Assembly: GCA_900546665.1 (NCBI GenBank)
Contig: URDY01000031.1
Span: 1 to 29,101 of the forward strand
Direction of reading: 5' to 3'
Source: an uncultured Paraprevotella sp.
Lineage (GTDB): Bacteria; Bacteroidota; Bacteroidia; Bacteroidales; Bacteroidaceae
Length of the DNA stretch: 29,101 nt
A program made the translations under genes and the position numbers. Below the pieces are notes generated by a model. It did no database searches. It was given only the letters and a program-made list of their open reading frames with translations, and was not told the DNA's origin. Below, piece by piece: positions 10,129 through 18,743 of this stretch (within the stretch, counting starts at the first letter, position 1; the number at the start of each line of letters is the position of its first letter).

Positions 10129-13100
10129 TTATGGGTTATGGGTAAGCATCACATGATCAAATTCTACCTTGTTTCTTTCATTATCGGTCTTGAAACAAGC
10201 AGTCAAACCGACCATACACTCGTCGGACATCTCCACTTTCTCGGCATGGATAAAGATCCAGTTATCACCGTCGCAAGACTGATAAGCATAGAACACATCT
10301 CCACACCTTACCAGTTTAAACCAGGCCGGCACCCAGGTGTAACTGTTTCCATCAACAAACTTCATAGCCTCACCTTCTGACTTACGCCATCCCATTCGGG
10401 CAAAACGGCCACCCCAATGACCGAGTGTCAGTGACACTGACCGTGCCTGCTCTTTCATCGACGGACGAGCCAGAATACCAATCTCATGATAAGCCCCCGA
10501 CACATCCAGAATCCGGCAAGTCATGGTGAAATTACCTTTCACTGTTTGATTGACCAATGGCATTTTGTCTGCCGTTCCACCAAAAGTACCCTGTTTGGCC
10601 TTTATCACAAACGTCTGACCGTTTTGAGGAGAAAAAGTCACCTGCGTGCTGTCCAGACCACCAATCTGCGTCAGATTCCAGTCAGCCGACAACGGCTCCG
10701 TTTGAAACGGAGCTGCAGTCACTGTTTCCGAGAACCGGCTTTGACCGGTTTTATTCACCGCGGCCACTCTATACGTATAGGCCTTACCGGCTTCTACAGT
10801 CCGATCCGTATAATTGGTCATGATCTTCTCGTCAAATTCCGCAATGGTCACATAATCTTCCGTTCCTTTGTCGGCGCGCTGAATACAATAGCCACTTGCA
10901 AAATAACCGGCTGAAGGTTGCCACTCCAGATAGATCTTGCTGGCTGCAGGAGTCGCTTTCAATTCCTGCGGGACCTCCGGAACTGGCAAAGGAGGATAAT
11001 TGGAAGGTTTCAGCGTAAAGGTCAGTGTACCATAGCCGAAATGATCCTTGCTTCCATGTTCCGGACGAAGAAGTTCAGCCATTCTTTTCGAATTGGGAGC
11101 CGGAATTCCCTTCAACACTTCATAATGATTGTAAATCATCTCCCAGATAGGCCGTCCTCCCAGACTACCCAGACCGTTGACAGATCCCCAGTAATTCTGC
11201 AAGCTCTGACTGTTGTCATAAGCCGTAAAAGGCACCGGTCTCATTTGGTTATGTGCCGCCACATATTCCGCACCGGCCAACAGACGGTTATGATCATACG
11301 CATAAAGGTCTTCACCCTGATTCCATACCATCTGACAGATTGAAGCCATGAAACCCACTCCCAACTGTGCATGCTCCTGATCACGGCCACTTTCCTGCCA
11401 TTGTCCCCATACGGACCCGTCAGGCATCCGGTGCAAATATGGTACGGCATTCCGGATATTGCCGTTGCCCAATCCGTTTTTATAATAATTGATGCCCTCT
11501 TCATATATCTGACGGTCATCACACAAAATACCGATACTCACCAAAGCCATCATGTTGCAGGCATCCCAGTTAGTCCAGTAATAGTCCACATTGGCTCCAT
11601 TATGATAACGCAGAAAATCCCTGCATACCGGATACCAGTATGTCTTCATCATCCTGCAAAATCTTTCAAAGTCTTCTTTTTTCCACAGGTCGGATATCCT
11701 GAGAATTTCTGCTGCCATGGCAAATTCAGCAATAGGAATGGCATCCAGACCGGATTCTTCAATCTTTGTCGGCACCTGATCCACAACCGATGACCAGGCA
11801 TTACAAATATCAATGGCACACTTGGCATAGGATTCATCTCCGCTGATATACCAGCGGATCGTATTCAGGTAAACCGCATGTGCCTCGATGGAAGCTCTCT
11901 GTCGGCTCCGTCCTAAATTACTGAACGCTTTCGATACAAATGTGTTTTGTGCCAAAGGATCTTTCAGCAGTTCATTCCAACCTTCTACCCAGGGATGTTC
12001 CCCTTTTGCCACCATGGATTTCATCCGGTCGAGATCAGCCATCGTATGCAAACCTCCGGGATGTACAAACGGTCTCGGCAATTCCGATTCATTAAACAGT
12101 AAAGTGCCGAAAGCCGGCTGGTCACGGTCATAGCCTTCCGGACGGATCTGCTCCAGTACGGATCTGGTATAAGGCATGGCATATCCTTTTCTGTTGACAT
12201 AATGATTGTATGCAATATCAAACACATACATATACCGTCCCCTGGCCTTTTCCGAAATCTCGGTCCAGTCACAATATTTACCGGTAATATCTTTCCAGGT
12301 ATGGAACGGTACGTCATAACCCAGATTATATCTTGCTACATATTCATATCCTTTCATCAGACGGTTATCCAATGCTGCATACAGGTCATCCCCCTGCTGC
12401 CATGCCAGTTCACACACCGTGGCCAATGCTCCCAGGCCAAGCATACAGTGGCTTTGGTCACGACCGCTTTCCTGTATCTGTCCGGTTGTCTCGTCAATAT
12501 AATGAAGGATGGTACCGTTATCCTTGCCTTTCAAATAAAACGCCATGGCTTTTTCATACATTCCGGCATTATCCAGATGAATGGCTGCTGCCATATATGC
12601 CTTGGTCACGATTGCTCCCCAGTTGCCGTTGGTATAAGGTGTCCTTTTATAAAAAGTGTCCAATACCGGCAGAAACACCCGGATAAACATATCCCTGATA
12701 TCCCGGTATTCCTGTTCAGACATTGAAGAACGGGAATATTTCAATACCTCCATTGCATATATGATCTTGAATCCTTCAAGTCCGGCAAGCAACGGTGCAT
12801 CATTGGTATCGGGAATACCTTTCAGCTGATGCGCATAAGCAGTCAGAATCTCCACAGCCTTACGGGCATGCGCCTTATCCTTTGTCAGCATCCACATCAG
12901 GGCGTTCTGATAAACCGCGCTGAAATCGGCTTCCATCCGGTCTTTGGTACGACGGTGCTGTCCGTCTCTTGCTATCCATTCAAACGGTCCTCGCATCTTA
13001 TAGTCTGACTGGGAAAAAGGATGTGCCTTCAATAACAAATAAGAACCGTAGGCCGGTTCGGTTTTATTCTCCACCAGACTGCGTATCTGTTCAAACCGCT

Positions 13101-13212
13101 CTTTGGTATGCAATACACCCGGATGCACGAAAGTCTTGGATTTTACACTGAACGGAAAAACAAACAGGATCGCCCATACGAGCCACCATTTTAATTCTAT
13201 TGACTTTTTCAT
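10129..13212 (-). CDS. Secreted tandem alginate-lyase-family protein with FN3 and C-terminal concanavalin-like domain
   Basis: 1027 residues with an N-terminal signal peptide. Two homologous modules follow: the first starts TFVHPGVLHT (about residue 28) and the second FVHPGGLHT (about 382). Each has an N-W motif (TNGNWGA; YYWTNWDACN), a GRDQ(S/E)H motif, a W-x-QG-(D/E)-DLYA motif and a GYEYVA/GAEYVA segment. A fibronectin type III domain (about 735-825) and a beta-sandwich domain of DUF1349/concanavalin type (about 835-1027) follow and may bind carbohydrate. The fold is that of alginate/heparinoid lyases (PF05426-like); the substrate is not readable. It is first in an operon with the HTCS gene and divergent from GH28-GH29. 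The frame is fully open, unlike its neighbours. Confidence 0.85.
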   Translation of the reverse strand: MKKSIELKWWLVWAILFVFPFSVKSKTFVHPGVLHTKERFEQIRSLVENKTEPAYGSYLLLKAHPFSQSDYKMRGPFEWIARDGQHRRTKDRMEADFSAVYQNALMWMLTKDKAHARKAVEILTAYAHQLKGIPDTNDAPLLAGLEGFKIIYAMEVLKYSRSSMSEQEYRDIRDMFIRVFLPVLDTFYKRTPYTNGNWGAIVTKAYMAAAIHLDNAGMYEKAMAFYLKGKDNGTILHYIDETTGQIQESGRDQSHCMLGLGALATVCELAWQQGDDLYAALDNRLMKGYEYVARYNLGYDVPFHTWKDITGKYCDWTEISEKARGRYMYVFDIAYNHYVNRKGYAMPYTRSVLEQIRPEGYDRDQPAFGTLLFNESELPRPFVHPGGLHTMADLDRMKSMVAKGEHPWVEGWNELLKDPLAQNTFVSKAFSNLGRSRQRASIEAHAVYLNTIRWYISGDESYAKCAIDICNAWSSVVDQVPTKIEESGLDAIPIAEFAMAAEILRISDLWKKEDFERFCRMMKTYWYPVCRDFLRYHNGANVDYYWTNWDACNMMALVSIGILCDDRQIYEEGINYYKNGLGNGNIRNAVPYLHRMPDGSVWGQWQESGRDQEHAQLGVGFMASICQMVWNQGEDLYAYDHNRLLAGAEYVAAHNQMRPVPFTAYDNSQSLQNYWGSVNGLGSLGGRPIWEMIYNHYEVLKGIPAPNSKRMAELLRPEHGSKDHFGYGTLTFTLKPSNYPPLPVPEVPQELKATPAASKIYLEWQPSAGYFASGYCIQRADKGTEDYVTIAEFDEKIMTNYTDRTVEAGKAYTYRVAAVNKTGQSRFSETVTAAPFQTEPLSADWNLTQIGGLDSTQVTFSPQNGQTFVIKAKQGTFGGTADKMPLVNQTVKGNFTMTCRILDVSGAYHEIGILARPSMKEQARSVSLTLGHWGGRFARMGWRKSEGEAMKFVDGNSYTWVPAWFKLVRCGDVFYAYQSCDGDNWIFIHAEKVEMSDECMVGLTACFKTDNERNKVEFDHVMLTHNP

Positions 13213-13237
13213 TTATTTAACAAGTGATTTTTGCTTT

Positions 13238-13268
13238 CAAAGTTAGATAATGTTTTTCATACTTCAAG
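13238..13268 (-). promoter_or_regulatory. Predicted promoter of the tandem lyase/HTCS operon
   Basis: On the minus strand TAACTTTG (13245-13238) is a perfect match to the Bacteroides -7 element TAnnTTTG. A CTTG (13268-13265; consensus -33 TTTG) lies exactly 19 bp upstream. Transcription would start around 13231, about 20 nt before the ATG at 13212. Confidence 0.55.
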
Positions 13269-13418
13269 GTATAAAATGGCACAAACTTTAGCATAATTTC
13301 ATTCATTGCCGGCCTGATCAAAACTCTAAAAACCGGTTTCTGACCAGAATAAAAGAATATATCCGATCTGACACAGCTTTTGACACTAATTACCACCATG
13401 GTTTTAAAAGACATTTTG

Positions 13419-13426
13419 TATGTTTG
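13419..13426 (+). promoter_or_regulatory. Predicted -7 element upstream of the GH28 pseudogene
   Basis: TATGTTTG is a perfect TAnnTTTG match 30 bp before the ATG at 13456. No good TTTG lies at the usual distance upstream, which would suit activator-dependent expression, for example by the adjacent HTCS. Confidence 0.45.
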
Positions 13427-13455
13427 CAAAAAAATAATTCAAACAGTAAGATACT

Positions 13456-14826
13456 ATGAATCTCATTACAAAAAAATTTCTTTTTGCAGTCTGCATTCTA
13501 TACCACATCGTGCTTCAGGCTCAACCTGTCGCTTATCCGCTAAAGGCCAACTGCCCCACAATGATGATTATACCGTACGTGTACGGGAACCGAACGGTGA
13601 ATGGCTTGACCTTTTTGAGTATAAGGTAGACGTCGACATGGATCACGTCCAACAGGCTTCCATGGCTCAATTCGACATGTCCGGCCCGGTTGAAGTCATG
13701 GTCCGGAAGAACAATGGCAGCATCAATGATGTCTGCATCCGCCCGCGACGCCATCAGATTGCCTACACCCAAAACGGCAATGTCATTACTTTCATGCTGA
13801 AAGAGCCACAATATCTTTCCATCTAATTCAATGGCGACCGTCTTCATAATCTGCATCTTTTTGCCAATCCTACGGAAAAGGAGACCTACACCGAAAGCAA
13901 TGACAGTGTCATGTATTTCGGCCCGGGTATCCACAGGCCGGACGATCTGCCCAACAATCAGATCCGCATCCCCAGCAATACCACCGTATATCTGGCTCCG
14001 GGAGCCGTTGTTCAGGCCAAACTGTTGATAGACAAGTCTGAAAACGTCAGAATTCTGGGTCGCGGCATTTTGGATCACCCTATCAGAGGAATTGAAGTGA
14101 CCGATTCGAAGAATATTCTCATTGACGGAATTACCGTAATCAATCCCGACCATTACAGTATATTCGGCGGAGGTTCAACCGGTCTGGTCATTAAAAACTT
14201 CAAGACTTTCAGCTGTAAAGGCTGGAGCGACGGAATCGATCTGATGTGCTGCCGGAACGTGGATATTTCCAATGTATTTCTCCGCAACAGCGATGATTGC
14301 ATCGCCTTATACAACCACCGCTGGAACTGGTGGGGAGGCTCATCCGACATCACCATCAAAAACGCGGTTCTATGGGCCGACATAGCCCACCCCATCAACA
14401 TGGGTGGCCACGGCGACCCTGAATCAACAGAGGGAGAAATTCTTGAGAATGTACATGTCAGTTATATCGATATATTGGAACATGATGAGGACGACCGCAA
14501 TTATCAGGGATGCATGTCCATCGATTGCGGAGACAAGAATATCGTGCGCCATGTAACTTTTGATCATATTTGGGTTGACGACTTTCAGGAAGGCCGTCTG
14601 TTCAATCTGCACATTCTTTTCAATCCCAAATACAACAAAGCACCGGGAGGAAAAATCGAAGATATCACATTCAGTCATATCAACTATAATGGCGTTGGTG
14701 CAAATCCTTCTGTCATCTGTGGCTACGACGAGGAACACGCAATCAAGAATATACGCTTCAAGAACGTAACCATTAACAAAAAACGCCTGAGCAGTCTTAT
14801 TCATCGACGAAATAACCATACAGCGT
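13456..14826 (+). pseudogene. Glycoside hydrolase family 28-like (right-handed beta-helix), broken
   Basis: The ATG at 13456 opens a signal peptide (MNLITKKFLFAVCILYHIVLQAQP) in one frame. From about 13545 the homologous sequence continues in a different frame (PHNDDYTVRVREPNGEWLDLFEYKVDV), so a frameshift lies near 13540-13556. A TAA at 13824-13826 interrupts that frame, but it continues directly as FNGDRLHNLHLFANP. The order LSI-stop-FNGD suggests GAA (Glu) became TAA. The rest is a GH28-like beta-helix: NDSVMYFGPGIH, IPSNTTVYLAPGAVVQAKL, the SDDCIAL motif, MGGHGDPES (GHG motif) and RFKNVTINKKRL. GH28 enzymes hydrolyse pectic polygalacturonan or rhamnogalacturonan. The C-terminal boundary is lost in the junction with the next gene. 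Confidence 0.8.
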
Positions 14827-15158
14827 ACCGGCACTTTTGCCACACAGCATTACGCAGGAATACCTCCACGCAAGCAAAGACAGATAAAAACAAAACTGGG
14901 CATTACCATGCAACCGGACAAGACAATAGAATGGATGCTCGACTGCCGCCTGGGCATGTTTATCCACTGGGGACTTTATTCTGGTCCCGGACGGGGAGAA
15001 TGGCATATGGAAAATCAGGGCATTTCACCCGAAAAATACAGGGAACTGGCTTATCCACAGTCCGGCGACCTCTATTTTACGGCTAAGGACTTTAATGCCG
15101 AAAAGTGGGTCAATCTGGCACAGAAAGCCGGCATGAAATACATGAATATGGTCACCCA
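14791..15158 (+). pseudogene. GH29 alpha-L-fucosidase, N-terminal fragment, cut by the mobile element
   Basis: From just after the TGA at 14788-14790 this frame reads into ATQHYAGIPPRKQRQI and then MQPDKTIEWMLDCRLGMFIHWGLYSGPGRGEWHM, typical of GH29 fucosidases (FGMFIHWG motif). It reaches KYMNMVTQ at 15158, where the element starts. After the junction the frame reads 13 foreign residues and stops at 15196-15198. The signal peptide expected before ATQHYAG is not visible, so the GH28/GH29 boundary seems to have been deleted or shifted. An internal ATG at 14908 is the first in-frame start. GH29 enzymes release alpha-L-fucose from glycans. Confidence 0.85.
15146..15158 (+). repeat. Left attachment core (attL)
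   Basis: ATATGGTCACCCA, identical to 26766-26778. It encodes the M-V-T-Q part of the fucosidase; host sequence lies to the left and element sequence (CTATTCAC...) to the right. Confidence 0.85.
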
Positions 15159-15164
15159 CTATTC

Positions 15165-15175
15165 ACTATTTATAT
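15165..15175 (+). repeat. Subterminal direct repeat, left end
   Basis: ACTATTTATAT occurs here, six bases inside the left core, and again at 26759-26769, where its last four bases overlap the right core. In the excised circle both copies would flank the core closely, so they could be integrase-binding sites. This is inference from repeat position only. Confidence 0.4.
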
Positions 15176-15194
15176 TTAGTGCAATCTTATTTTA

Positions 15195-16595
15195 TTGATT
15201 ATTCCTATATATCAGTTATTTGCAGATGATTTCATCTTCATAAAATCGTCAAAGGCAGGTAAGGAGGATTTCGGTTCGGTCTATGCCCGTGTGCGCACAG
15301 GCAAGGCCAACGTGAAAACCGTAACAGGCTTCACCATCAGGCAGCTTGAATGGGAGAAATACCGCTCCCTGCAATACACCTCATCTGCCCTCATGTCGAG
15401 CATCGGGATAAAGTACGGGCAGTTCGCCCAAGTCCTCGCAAGGATAAAGGCGGCGTTCGAGGCGGATGATTTCGACCCGAAAAAGGCGAAATCCGTCATC
15501 GAGAGCGTAAAGCACGATGTGCTGAACGGCATGATGCAGGTTGTGGATGTCAAGCCCAAGGGCAAGATGCTGTTCGAGGATTTTCTTACCACTTATATAG
15601 AGGATTTGGAAACAGGGCGGCGCACCAAGAAAGGCCGCACTGTAAAAGTAACCCCTGCCTACATCAAGGGGCTTCGCATCATCCAGACCCAAATCCGCAA
15701 CTATCAAAAGGAGATGCACCGCAAAATCGGGCTGGATGACATGACGATGGAAACCCGCAACAGTCTTGTCGGTTACTGGAAAGGACGCGGCCTGATGCCC
15801 AACGCCATCAACTCTTATATGACAGATGTCCGCACCGTGGCAAAAGCGGCATACGAGGACAAGCTGACCAAGTGCGACGATTTCCGCCATTCCGACTTTG
15901 TTCCGAAAAAGGAGGAAGTGGACAACATCTATCTTACACCGGAACAGATACAGGAAATGCTCGAACTCGACCTTTCCACCAAAGAGGCCGTCAAAGAACG
16001 GCTGGAGGCACTCGACATCAGCGAGGACGAGAAACTCATGCAGCTTTCCACATGCCGCATCACCCACATACGCACCTTGGAACACGTGAGGGATGTTTTC
16101 ATTGTCGGCTGCCTGACCGGGCAGCGCGTGTCCGACTATTCAAGAATATGCGAGGACATGATAACCGAGATAAACGGTGTGGAGTTCATTTTGCTTACCC
16201 AGCAGAAAACGGACAAGAAAGTCTATATCCCGGTGGACAGGCGAGTAAGGCAGATACTCGACAAATACGACGGCAAGCTACCACATATCCATCCCAACGA
16301 AATGAACAAATTGATAAAAACCGTCGGTTTGATGTTGGGCTGGACGCATGACTGCGGGTTTGAAGGGAAGTGGCTCAATCCGAAACGAGGACGGAGATTC
16401 TGTGATATGCTCCTCTCGCACACGGCACGCAGGAGCTTCGCCACCAACGCATACAAGGCCGGAGTGCCGTTGTCATCCATCCAAGCCATAACGGGGCACA
16501 GCAGCGAGGCGCAACTGCGCCGCTACCTCAAACTGGACGCGGAGGAAAAGGCCGTGATTGCGTTGAAGGACTTTGAGGGTATCATTGAGATGTAA
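15195..16595 (+). CDS. int: Tyrosine recombinase/integrase of the mobile element
   Basis: 466 residues. It has an N-terminal arm-binding-type domain (SVYARVRTGKANVKTVTGFTI), a SAM-like core-binding domain (about 120-235) and a C-terminal catalytic domain. All tyrosine-recombinase residues are present: Arg311 (LTGQRVSDY), Lys338 (TQQKTDKK), His409 and Arg412 (SHTARRSF), His435 (TGHSS) and nucleophile Tyr444 (LRRYLKL). It would catalyse excision and insertion at the 13-bp core. The start is doubtful: no in-frame ATG or GTG lies between the left junction and the conserved N-terminus. The TTG at 15195 is the only canonical alternative, and the frame is closed by a TAG at 15177-15179. Confidence 0.93.
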   Translation: MIIPIYQLFADDFIFIKSSKAGKEDFGSVYARVRTGKANVKTVTGFTIRQLEWEKYRSLQYTSSALMSSIGIKYGQFAQVLARIKAAFEADDFDPKKAKSVIESVKHDVLNGMMQVVDVKPKGKMLFEDFLTTYIEDLETGRRTKKGRTVKVTPAYIKGLRIIQTQIRNYQKEMHRKIGLDDMTMETRNSLVGYWKGRGLMPNAINSYMTDVRTVAKAAYEDKLTKCDDFRHSDFVPKKEEVDNIYLTPEQIQEMLELDLSTKEAVKERLEALDISEDEKLMQLSTCRITHIRTLEHVRDVFIVGCLTGQRVSDYSRICEDMITEINGVEFILLTQQKTDKKVYIPVDRRVRQILDKYDGKLPHIHPNEMNKLIKTVGLMLGWTHDCGFEGKWLNPKRGRRFCDMLLSHTARRSFATNAYKAGVPLSSIQAITGHSSEAQLRRYLKLDAEEKAVIALKDFEGIIEM

Positions 16596-16606
16596 AATAA
16601 TTGCCT

Positions 16607-17053
16607 ATGGAAAAGACGAGATTCGCAATCATCAGTGATTTGTTCAAGCTGTCGAAGATTATCGGCAGAAGCCTGAAACTGGCGGAAAGCCTTGCCAGCG
16701 GCAAGGTTGAAGATGAAGCCGGACACAAGGACATCAGCAAGAACATCCGGCGTGAAATGAAACCCGTGCCTCTCCTATTGAGCGGGGTACGTGAATACAT
16801 AGCCGAACACGACGACAAGGACTTCATCCGTGCCGTCATGCGTGCTGACTATTCCACGGCCTATCAGAATTGCGTGAAAGGAAAGATGCGGTGCGTCATC
16901 ACCCTGCTGTCAAAAGCCTATTTCAAGGACTGGAAAGAGTACCGCACAGCCGCAGCCCGTTCCACAGGACTTACAGCGGAAAGCCTTGCCAAGTACAACG
17001 TGGAAAAGACATTCATAAGCAGGCTCAGAGAACTGCTCCCGATGATAAGATAA
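16607..17053 (+). CDS. Hypothetical protein of the mobile element
   Basis: 148 residues from the ATG at 16607 (MEKTRFAIISDLFKLSKI); a TTG two codons upstream also fits. It starts 11 bp after the integrase stop, so it is probably cotranscribed. It is largely helical and charged, with no signal peptide, transmembrane segment or motif I recognise. It is followed by a strong terminator. A role in control of integration or excision is only a guess from position. Confidence 0.6.
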   Translation: MEKTRFAIISDLFKLSKIIGRSLKLAESLASGKVEDEAGHKDISKNIRREMKPVPLLLSGVREYIAEHDDKDFIRAVMRADYSTAYQNCVKGKMRCVITLLSKAYFKDWKEYRTAAARSTGLTAESLAKYNVEKTFISRLRELLPMIR

Positions 17054-17105
17054 TGCGGCAGTCCACACGTGGTTACAACTCACCACAGCCCACTGCTTTG
17101 CACAA

Positions 17106-17139
17106 GCCGTTAGACATCAGATGTCTGGCGGCTTTTCTT
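17106..17139 (+). terminator. Intrinsic terminator after the int operon
   Basis: A 12-bp stem pairs GCCGTTAGACAT (17106-17117) with ATGTCTGGCGGC (17121-17132), including two G-T pairs, around a CAG loop and directly followed by TTTTCTT. It separates the int unit from the xis/mob unit. Confidence 0.8.
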
Positions 17140-17191
17140 ATGCCCGTTCATTTCACAAATCCCCACAAGTTCACCCGTTTCATTCCCGGCC

Positions 17192-17199
17192 TAACTTTG
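17192..17199 (+). promoter_or_regulatory. Predicted -7 element for the xis-like gene
   Basis: TAACTTTG matches TAnnTTTG exactly, 27 bp before the ATG at 17227 and downstream of the int terminator. The -33 position (GTTC, 17169-17172) is poor, so expression may need an activator. Confidence 0.5.
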
Positions 17200-17226
17200 C
17201 CGCCATAATCTCAAAATCAATGACTT

Positions 17227-17538
17227 ATGGCAGAAAATATGGAAATGGTACTGGTATCGCGCGACGAGCTTCAGCAGCTCATCGGCGCAAGTGTGAGGTG
17301 TGCGCTTGAGGAATACGGACAGGCGCAGGCACCGCAGGAGACATCGGAGTATTACACCATCCGGCAACTGGCCGAGAAATGGGGCGTGAGCATCGCGACC
17401 ATCTGGCGGCACGAGAAGCTGGGGCATATCAAGGGGCAGCGGATTGGGCGGCGTGTCCTTTTCCCGAAAGAGCAGATTGACCGCATCAAGAACCTGAAAG
17501 CCACCAACAGGGACGCGGACAAAAACACCAAGGGATAA
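17227..17538 (+). CDS. Excisionase-like helix-turn-helix protein
   Basis: 103 residues. The C-terminal half reads YYTIRQLAEKWGVSIATIWRHEKLGHIKGQRIGRRVLFPKEQIDRI, a MerR/HTH_17-type winged helix typical of excisionases and small regulators on Bacteroides mobile elements. An N-terminal helix (VSRDELQQLIGASVRCALEEY) is usual for this group. In such elements it acts with the integrase in excision and often controls nearby mob genes. It is first in the unit that leads to mobABC. Confidence 0.8.
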   Translation: MAENMEMVLVSRDELQQLIGASVRCALEEYGQAQAPQETSEYYTIRQLAEKWGVSIATIWRHEKLGHIKGQRIGRRVLFPKEQIDRIKNLKATNRDADKNTKG

Positions 17539-17571
17539 TCCACATAACGAACAATAAAAACATCATGGCTT

Positions 17572-18217
17572 ATGAAGAATTTGAAACAGCTTGTTCTGCC
17601 GTGCTATAAAATGGAAATGGCAATGAATGTGGAAGCATGGTATTTCCTGCATGGAACTACCAACGGCGTGTGCAACCTGACCTATTTCCTTTCCCTTTTG
17701 TCGGGGATGGCGGTTACGGAGGTAAGTAAAACCAAACGGGGATTGGGTTATGTGCTTCATCCCGGACAAGGTGGATGGCTCCATGCTGTCACTGGCAAAG
17801 GAGTGGAATATCGGGCGCAAGTCCGTCTGCCGTCTGTTGGAGGATTTTTCGCAGCGGGGGCTAATCCGTGTTGCTTCCAATCCCGTAACCTCTATCATTT
17901 ATATGGTGTGCGTAAAGTCGTGGATGATAGACGGACAGCTCACGGAAAATCCGACATACCGACAGGCGGTCAAGGCATACGAGGAAGTACGCATCTACCT
18001 TTTCAACGGGCAAAGACTGGAAACTCTAAGGAAAAGTTCGGCAAGAACGAAAAAGCCCAAGGACAAGGACACGAATAAGGACAAGGAGAAACCAGCCCAA
18101 GCATCGCAACCAAATCAGTCCATATCGGAGGATAATGAGCAGTCCAAGCAACCGGAAAACAATCCGCCACTCATACAAGAAGATGCTTTACCCGATGGCA
18201 ACACCTCTTATAAATAG
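17572..18217 (+). pseudogene. Winged-helix-like mobile-element protein, probably frameshifted
   Basis: The frame from ATG 17572 (MKNLKQLVLPCYKMEMAMNVEAWYFLHG...LTYFLSLLSGMAV) looks coding until about 17725. It then turns into Gly/Arg-rich sequence that reads as a shadow. Coding character continues in the next frame, which opens after a TAA at 17723-17725: VKPNGDWVMCFIPDKVDGSMLSLAKEWNIGRKSVCRLLEDFSQRGLIRV, a winged-helix-like segment. A Lys-rich, Gln/Asn-rich tail ends at 18217. A single-base indel near 17720-17745 would join them into about 214 residues. If only the second frame is used, the protein starts at ATG 17750 (155 aa). Its role is unknown; DNA binding is inferred. Confidence 0.55.
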
Positions 18218-18244
18218 ACGGCAGCTATGGAAAGGGATGAGATA

Positions 18245-18375
18245 TTTATAGGGGCGTTTTTTAGGGCTGGCAAGTTAATGTTTTCGTCCACGAAAACTAC
18301 GCCACCAACGGCGACCCGACCATGCGGATAACGGCAAAGCCATGATTCAGCCCTAAAAACGCCGCCCCATTTATA
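18245..18375. other. Candidate origin of transfer (oriT): nested inverted repeats upstream of mobA
   Basis: A long inverted repeat pairs 18251-18269 (GGGGCGTTTTTTAGGGCTG) with 18349-18367, which differ only by an extra GCG-type insertion. Both arms are bordered by ATTTATA (left to 18250, right 18369-18375). Inside is a perfect 7-bp hairpin, GTTTTCG-tcca-CGAAAAC (18280-18297). The position directly before the mobilization genes and the lack of any ORF fit an oriT. The nick site cannot be fixed by eye. Confidence 0.55.
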
Positions 18376-18392
18376 ACAGAAATAGCAAGCGA

Positions 18393-18743
18393 ATGACAGA
18401 ACAAGATACCAATCATAAAGGAGGCCGCCCCAAGGCCGTAAAGGGCAAGGCGCGGACGAAGACCATATCCACACGGCTTACGCTGGCCGAGTGGAAAACG
18501 GTCATGAAACGGATTGCCGATGCGGGCAAGAAGCCGTCGCACTTCCTGCGTGAACTGTTGCTTCAAGGCAAGGTCGTGGCGGCACGGACGCAGGAGGACA
18601 GGCTGCAGATAAGGATGCTGGAGGGTGGTTGCAACAACTTGAACCAGTTGGCGAAGATGGCACATCAGCAGGGCTTTCCGAGAACCAAAGAAAAAATCAC
18701 CGCCCTGTTGGACGAGTTCAACAAAATCATCGCGGAGATATGA
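18393..18743 (+). CDS. mobA: Mobilization protein MobA (ribbon-helix-helix, relaxosome accessory)
   Basis: 116 residues. A basic N-terminus (GGRPKAVKGKARTKTISTRLTLAEW) is followed by a ribbon-helix-helix-like segment and the ADAGKKPSHFLRELLLQGKV motif seen in MobC/BmgB-type accessory proteins of Bacteroidales mobilizable elements. Such proteins bind oriT and help the relaxase nick. Its stop overlaps the relaxase start by 4 bp (ATGA at 18740-18743). The oriT-like palindrome lies just upstream. Confidence 0.8.
   Translation: MTEQDTNHKGGRPKAVKGKARTKTISTRLTLAEWKTVMKRIADAGKKPSHFLRELLLQGKVVAARTQEDRLQIRMLEGGCNNLNQLAKMAHQQGFPRTKEKITALLDEFNKIIAEI

Noticed and set aside
13380..13826. 148-codon frame as an independent gene
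   Set aside because: Its N-terminal part is out of frame with the real signal peptide at 13456, and the rest is the interrupted GH28 sequence.
15100..15200. tRNA gene as the integration target
   Set aside because: The flanks at both ends are clearly fucosidase coding sequence and no cloverleaf can be drawn around the core.
18629..18739. Upstream extension of the relaxase frame
   Set aside because: It lies inside mobA in another frame and has no relaxase-like sequence; the ATGA overlap at 18740 gives a better start.
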